Positions 63,251-64,000 of a stretch of 64,000 nucleotides of DNA are shown piece after piece. Source of the stretch: Lithodes maja (Eukaryota; Arthropoda; Malacostraca; Decapoda; Lithodidae); contig JBAKBP010007623.1 in the NCBI GenBank assembly GCA_037953745.1, forward strand, positions 34,099-98,098. Direction: 5' to 3'. A program made the translations under genes and the position numbers. Every line of letters begins with the position of its first letter. Within the stretch, counting starts at the first letter, position 1. The notes under the pieces were generated by a model. The model searched no databases and was not told the DNA's origin. It worked only from the letters and a program-made list of their open reading frames with translations.

Positions 63251-64000
63251 GGAGGGAGGGAGGGAGGCATGCAGGGGTGCAGGGAGGGAGTGAGTGAGTC
63301 GTCAAGGGAGGAAAGGCAGGCAGATCTGTAGATAGATAACCAGCTGTGTGACAAGTGTGAAGGCGCTCGAGGCGTATGGATGCTTGGGATTTTGAACCTT
63401 GTCTTCCAGGTGTCTGGTGTTTCTTGCCACCAAGAGTTTTACAATAACATGAGTCAGGAATGGAGAGAGAGAGAGAGAGAGAGATAGATAGAAACTGAGA
63501 CATGCGTATGTTGTACGTATAAATGGACTTCAGAATTGCATTTTTATGCAAGCAGACATTGCATTTTAGACACATGTGAAGTACCACAGAAACATGTAGG
63601 CCATTGACTGTCAATAAACTACTATATTATAGAGCACCAGCGACGGTGGTCAGTAAACACGTGCAGATTGCCTTTTGCGATAAAGGGCTAAATATAGAAT
63701 GGTGTCTCCTTACACTTGCGAAAGGGTAGATTGCCACCAGAGAAACGTTTACTTATTTATTTCCAAGTAATATGCAATCTAAATGTACATTCGAGACCTA
63801 CTGCAATTATTTGTATGACAGTCATGACTATGTATAATCCAATATACGCGCGTAGGCGAGACATAAGAAAGCTGGTTGAGCAATTTACGACACCCACACA
63901 GTTATTATTCTTTTTGATTTACAATATTATACAATACAAATGTATTTGTGAAGAGTATTTTATCCATTATTGTATTTATACAAATTTTTTTCCCAGACAG
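63251..64000. other. GGGA-rich patch and (GA)n(GATA)n microsatellite; no gene
   Basis: ggga-rich at 63245-63320 and (GA)n then (GATA)n at about 63458-63491. Short frames through them are repeat artefacts. Confidence 0.6.

Noticed and set aside
1..64000. rRNA or tRNA genes
   Set aside because: No stretch with both tRNA boxes and a cloverleaf, apart from the degenerate SINE head at 59535, and no rRNA core sequence noticed; a covariance-model scan would be decisive.

Overview
This is a eukaryotic, animal nuclear window made almost entirely of nested transposable elements, satellites and microsatellites. I see no bacterial-style operons, rRNA genes or convincing tRNA genes, and only one weak candidate host gene, on the minus strand at about 31.99-33.55 kb. 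The mix of CR1/L2-, Jockey-, I- and RTE-like LINEs, BEL/Pao and Ty3/gypsy elements, TTAA-bounded MITEs, a hAT element and many GATA, ATT and GGT microsatellites fits a large arthropod genome. A decapod crustacean is my best guess, but that is inference and not proven here.

Layout. 1-5 kb: minisatellites, a SINE (called SINE-A here) split by a CR1-like LINE, GGT-rich DNA and a piggyBac-type MITE. 5.06-10.6 kb: an old minus-strand Jockey-like LINE (LINE-C), broken by an inverted copy of that MITE and by a younger CR1-like LINE (LINE-D). 10.7-16.5 kb: 16-bp and 18-bp minisatellites, an unclassified LINE (LINE-E), a solo LTR, a 112-bp tandem array and a 600-bp hairpin MITE. 16.5-29.0 kb: a minus-strand BEL/Pao element with 5-bp target duplications; its left LTR holds a near-complete LINE (LINE-G), and LINE-G and BEL pol each carry a copy of the same TTAA MITE. 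29-34 kb: a 105-bp array, a 1.72-kb non-autonomous hAT element and the candidate gene exon.

34.8-51.4 kb is the centre of the window. A full-length plus-strand LINE (LINE-A) with 14-bp target duplications encodes a 2A-type ribosome-skipping motif, a PHD-like finger, an endonuclease and a reverse transcriptase. It was split by an RTE-like LINE (LINE-B, 9-bp duplication). LINE-B was itself split by a Ty3/gypsy element with nearly identical 1.85-kb LTRs, a 4-bp duplication and integrase encoded upstream of reverse transcriptase (the Gmr1-type order). That element has lost its RT catalytic YxDD segment by an apparent in-frame deletion. LINE-A also carries a copy of SINE-A, whose 3' tail and central body match the two ends of LINE-A itself.

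51.4-64 kb: decayed LINE-B copies, a 5'-truncated gypsy element split by a second, nearly identical LINE-A copy (14-bp duplication), a second young LINE-B copy, a tRNA-type SINE, a TA-flanked MITE and a 207-bp tandem repeat. No cellular pathway is visible. The elements relate through partnership (LINE-A and SINE-A), insertion order and shared target preferences. All alignments were made by eye, so identities are approximate and boundaries are exact only where target duplications were found.
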